From NCBI GenBank assembly GCA_947631715.1, contig CANRMK010000128.1, positions 1-6,875 of the forward strand: DNA of 6,875 nucleotides, written 5' to 3'. The notes beneath the pieces were generated by a model. It had not been told where the DNA came from. It saw nothing but the letters and a program-made list of their open reading frames with translations, and ran no database searches. The position numbers and the translations under genes are program-made. Below are positions 4,421 through 6,875 of this stretch, piece by piece (the stretch's first letter is position 1; the number at the start of each line of letters is the position of its first letter). The stretch comes from an uncultured Acetatifactor sp. (GTDB lineage Bacteria > Bacillota > Clostridia > Lachnospirales > Lachnospiraceae).

Positions 4421-5920
4421 ATGAAGAAATATCTGCTGTTTGATCTGGACGGTACCCTGACGGATCCCAAGGTAGGAATCACCACCTGCGTACAATATGC
4501 GCTGAAGTCTTTCGGCATTGAGGAGCCGGATCTGGATAAGCTGGAGCCTTTTATCGGCCCGCCGCTGACGGACAGCTTTATGAAATTTTACGGTATGAGC
4601 GCGGAGCAGGCACAGAAAGCGGTGGAAAAATACCGGGAGCGGTTTCGGGATACGGGGATCTTTGAGAACAGGCTCTATGAGGGAATCCCAAAGATGCTTG
4701 CAGAGCTGAATTCCAGGGGAATGTGCCTGGCGGTGGCCTCCAGCAAGCCCACGGTCTTTGTGGAGAGGATCCTGGAGCATTTTCACATTGACGGATATTT
4801 TAAGGCAGTGGTGGGCAGCGAACTGGACGGAACCCGGGTAAATAAGGATGAAGTGGTGGAGGAAGCGCTCCGGCAGCTGTTCGGGGACGGACCCGTGGAG
4901 AAAGATCAGGTATATATGATCGGGGACCGATGCTTTGATGTGGAGGGAGCAAAGGCCCAGGGCATAGAGAGCGTGGCCGTTACATACGGGTATGGAAGCA
5001 TGGAGGAGCTGAAGCAGGCAAAAGCGGACTATATTGTCCGCTCTGTGGAGGAACTGAAAAAATTCCTGCTGCGGGGGAGCGAGGAACAGCCCGCGGGCAC
5101 TCCGTTTCAGCGGATCTGGAGGGTGCTGTTTCCGCTTCTGCTGTTCTGGATGGTGAGAAATTTAGGGCAGCAGGCGGCGCTTACAGCCTTTGCGGCGGCA
5201 GGAAGCGTTTTAAGGGGCGGGGCGTTCTGGTTCGTCAGGGAGGAATCCGGAATGCTGACAGGGCTTACGGGCAATGCCGGGACTGTTGCCGCAGTGATCG
5301 GTTTTCTCGCAGGGGCGGCGGTGATCTGGAAGACAGCGTTAAGACAGCTGGAGATCACGGCGGACGATATGAGGCTTCTGCACCTGAAGCAGGAACCCAA
5401 AGGGAATTTTCTGCTGCTGGGGACTTTGACGGTGGGTTCCGTCATGGGGTTGAATCTGCTGATGGAGCTGTCCGGCTTTGTGCGGTTTTCCGAGACGTAT
5501 CAGGCAGTGTCCCAGGATCAGTATTCTGCGGCGCCGGCGCTCGGCCTGGCGGCTTACGGGCTGGTCACGCCCATAGCTGAGGAGCTGCTGTTTCGGGGAG
5601 TGATTTACGGCCGCCTGCGCAGGATGTTGAAGATCAGGCCTGCCATGCTGCTTTCCGCGGTGTTCTTCGGCATGTATCACATGAATTCCGTGCAGGGGAT
5701 CTATGGGTTTCTCATGGGCTGTGTGATCGTATATGCCTATGAGTATTTCGGGGACTTTAAGGCTGCGCTGGCCGTGCATATGATCGCCAATCTGCTGGCC
5801 TATTCCATCAGCTATACGCCTCTTGCGGCGGCAGGGCTGTCCGGCTGGCCGGCATGTGTGGGATTTCTGGCGCTGGCGGCGGGAAGTTTCTGGCTGCTGA
5901 GCCGCAAACGTCATATATAG
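4421..5920 (+). CDS. HAD phosphatase fused to a CPBP (CAAX/Rce1-type) membrane protease
   Basis: This is one uninterrupted 499-residue frame; ATG 4421 lies seven bases after GGGGAGG (4407-4413). Residues 1-216 are a phosphoglycolate-phosphatase-like HAD domain: motif I FDLDGTLTD (7-15; D8, D10), motif II around ASSK (106-109), motif III lysine K142 and motif IV GDRCFD (168-173; D169, D173), with a cap domain at about 17-85. A short basic linker (217-231) leads to about seven to eight membrane helices (232-495). The CPBP motifs are complete: EELLFR (387-392; E387, E388, R392), FGMYH (416-420; F416, H420) and HMIAN (453-457; H453, N457). The HAD half would hydrolyse a small phosphate ester in the cytoplasm and the membrane half would act as an intramembrane metalloprotease; neither substrate is known. 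The gene follows greA by 69 bases. HAD and CPBP proteins each normally stand alone, so the fusion suggests tethering of a phosphatase to the membrane or a phosphate-ligand sensor controlling proteolysis. Confidence 0.9.
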   Translation: MKKYLLFDLDGTLTDPKVGITTCVQYALKSFGIEEPDLDKLEPFIGPPLTDSFMKFYGMSAEQAQKAVEKYRERFRDTGIFENRLYEGIPKMLAELNSRGMCLAVASSKPTVFVERILEHFHIDGYFKAVVGSELDGTRVNKDEVVEEALRQLFGDGPVEKDQVYMIGDRCFDVEGAKAQGIESVAVTYGYGSMEELKQAKADYIVRSVEELKKFLLRGSEEQPAGTPFQRIWRVLFPLLLFWMVRNLGQQAALTAFAAAGSVLRGGAFWFVREESGMLTGLTGNAGTVAAVIGFLAGAAVIWKTALRQLEITADDMRLLHLKQEPKGNFLLLGTLTVGSVMGLNLLMELSGFVRFSETYQAVSQDQYSAAPALGLAAYGLVTPIAEELLFRGVIYGRLRRMLKIRPAMLLSAVFFGMYHMNSVQGIYGFLMGCVIVYAYEYFGDFKAALAVHMIANLLAYSISYTPLAAAGLSGWPACVGFLALAAGSFWLLSRKRHI

Positions 5921-6003
5921 GGTGGGAAGTTCAGATCTGCGCTGCCGTGCAGAGGGAAAATGCCGGCCGGCGTAAGGATAGATGACTGTGAGGGCTTTGC
6001 AGG
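5921..6003 (+). other. Gap between the fusion gene and the glycosyltransferase gene
   Basis: These 83 bases contain a perfect palindrome GCCGGCCGGC (5962-5971) and the ribosome binding site GAGGG (5990-5994). There is no T tract and no convincing promoter, so read-through from the upstream gene is likely. Confidence 0.5.
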
Positions 6004-6825
6004 ATGATGTTTTCGATTATCGTGGTCTGTCTGGATCCGGGGGAAAAGTTAAAGAAGACAATGGACAGCATTTTCGGGCAGACCTGTAAGGACTTTCAGG
6101 TGATCATAAAGGATGGCGGCAGCAGGGACGGCGCCCTGGAGACTTTGCTGGAGGAGCGGAGGAACTTTCAGGATCGGACAGCCGTATTCCGGGAGAGGGA
6201 CCGGGGGATCTATGACGCCATGAACCAGGCGGTGCAGCATGCGTCAGGGGATTTTCTGCTGTTTTTGAACTGCGGGGACGTGTTTGCGGACGAGAGAGTG
6301 CTGGAGCGGACCAAGGCGGCAGCTGCAGGGCAGGAAAAAGCCGGAGCTGATATGGAGAGATTGGTGTTATACGGGGACACGCTCAGTGAGAAGAACCGGG
6401 TGATGATCGCCTCTCCGCCGAAGATCACAGGCTTTACCTGCTACCGGAACATTCCCTGCCATCAGTCCTGCTTTTACGGCGCCGCGCTCTGCCGGGAGAA
6501 GCCTTTTGCTCTGCAGTACCGGATCAGGGCGGATTATGATCATTTTCTCTGGTGCTTTTACCGGGGCGGGGCCAAGTTCGTACACATGGGTTTTCCGGTC
6601 TCCTCTTACGAGGGCGGGGGCTATTCGGAGAGCCGGGAGAATCGGGAGCGGGACAGGCAGGAGCACAGGCAGATCACGGAGGCCTATATGGAAAAGGGGG
6701 AGCTTTTCCGCTGCCGGGCTATGATGGCCTGCACGCTGGCGCCGCTTAGAAGCGCCCTGGCGGAGAGCAGAATGTTCACAGGCCTGTATCACCGAGTCAA
6801 GAAACTGATTTATCGACAGGGGTAG
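6004..6825 (+). CDS. Family 2 glycosyltransferase, WcaE-like
   Basis: The protein has 273 residues and is soluble or peripherally membrane-bound. Family 2 enzymes transfer a sugar from a nucleotide sugar, usually onto a lipid-linked glycan at the cytoplasmic membrane face. The GT-A nucleotide-binding start is SIIVVCLDPGEKLKKTMDSI (4-23). VIIKDGGSRDG (33-43) gives the first acidic pocket. DRGIYDAMNQAV (66-77) and FLLFLNCGDVFAD (84-96) resemble the colanic acid transferase WcaE group, with D92 in the position of the metal-binding acid. NIPCHQSCFYG (149-159) and YRIRADYDHFLW (172-183) are the expected acceptor-side motifs. The start is ATG 6004, nine bases after GAGGG (5990-5994); ATG 6007 is possible but further away. 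The C-terminus is basic (HRVKKLIYRQG) and may touch the membrane. It follows the fusion gene by 83 bases and ends 50 bases before the window edge, where no terminator is seen, so a glycan locus may continue. The donor sugar cannot be read from sequence. Confidence 0.9.
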   Translation: MMFSIIVVCLDPGEKLKKTMDSIFGQTCKDFQVIIKDGGSRDGALETLLEERRNFQDRTAVFRERDRGIYDAMNQAVQHASGDFLLFLNCGDVFADERVLERTKAAAAGQEKAGADMERLVLYGDTLSEKNRVMIASPPKITGFTCYRNIPCHQSCFYGAALCREKPFALQYRIRADYDHFLWCFYRGGAKFVHMGFPVSSYEGGGYSESRENRERDRQEHRQITEAYMEKGELFRCRAMMACTLAPLRSALAESRMFTGLYHRVKKLIYRQG

Positions 6826-6875
6826 TGGAGAACATCGGCAGTACCGGGCGTGACTTGCAAGAGAAAGGCTGAACT
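6826..6875 (+). other. Right edge, no gene resolved
   Basis: The 50 bases after the glycosyltransferase stop contain no stem followed by T residues. They end in a purine-rich stretch, GAGAAAGG (6861-6868), that could precede a further gene, but no start codon is visible inside the window. Confidence 0.3.

Noticed and set aside
3731..4786. 351-codon minus-strand open frame
   Set aside because: It lies antisense to greA and the start of the HAD-CPBP gene, both of which have clear motifs and ribosome binding sites. Long antisense frames are common in GC-rich genes, and its translation shows no recognisable domain.
5339..5914. 191-codon minus-strand open frame
   Set aside because: It is antisense to the CPBP half of the fusion, with a composition typical of reverse-complemented membrane-protein codons (rich in H, Q and R).
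5962..5971. GCCGGCCGGC palindrome as a regulatory site
   Set aside because: A single 10-base GC palindrome in GC-rich DNA with no spacing to a promoter is not enough to call a site.

Overview
The window looks like a chromosomal piece of a gut-type Clostridia bacterium, most likely a Lachnospiraceae relative. The grounds are strong AGGAGG-type ribosome binding sites, short gaps between co-directional genes, and the protein types present: a clostridial-style GreA, a divergent MraY-family transferase and a HAD-CPBP fusion. This placement comes from recognising families by eye, not from a search.

The window has two parts. The left part (about 1-2640) is AT-rich; sampled 60-base stretches in its genes are 35-45% GC and its intergenic DNA is lower. 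It carries two divergent genes, a TraX-family multispanning membrane protein on the minus strand (70-798) and an AlbA_2/HATPase/winged-helix regulator of the COG2865 type on the plus strand (1207-2559). They are separated by about 400 bases of AT-rich DNA with candidate promoters on both strands. A hairpin at 2594-2641 closes this part. Composition and gene content suggest an acquired or accessory insert, but no integrase, transposase or clear attachment site is visible.

The right part (about 2664-6875) is GC-rich, with sampled stretches near 57-58% GC. It starts with an extended -10 promoter and holds four plus-strand genes spaced 69-90 bases apart: a divergent MraY-family polyprenyl-phosphate sugar-phosphate transferase (2789-3757), a GreA-family transcript-cleavage factor (3848-4351), a 499-residue fusion of a HAD phosphatase with a CPBP/CAAX-type membrane protease (4421-5920), and a family 2 glycosyltransferase resembling WcaE (6004-6825). 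They are probably cotranscribed, because no T-tract terminator is visible between them, and the unit may run past the right edge. Three of the four concern envelope or lipid-linked glycan chemistry or the membrane, so the unit may be a small envelope-glycan module that includes an RNA polymerase rescue factor.

The most notable points are the HAD-CPBP fusion, the MraY-like protein with altered family motifs, and GC-rich hairpins that end at the ribosome binding sites of greA and of the fusion gene. I see no rRNA, tRNA, CRISPR array or complete insertion sequence.
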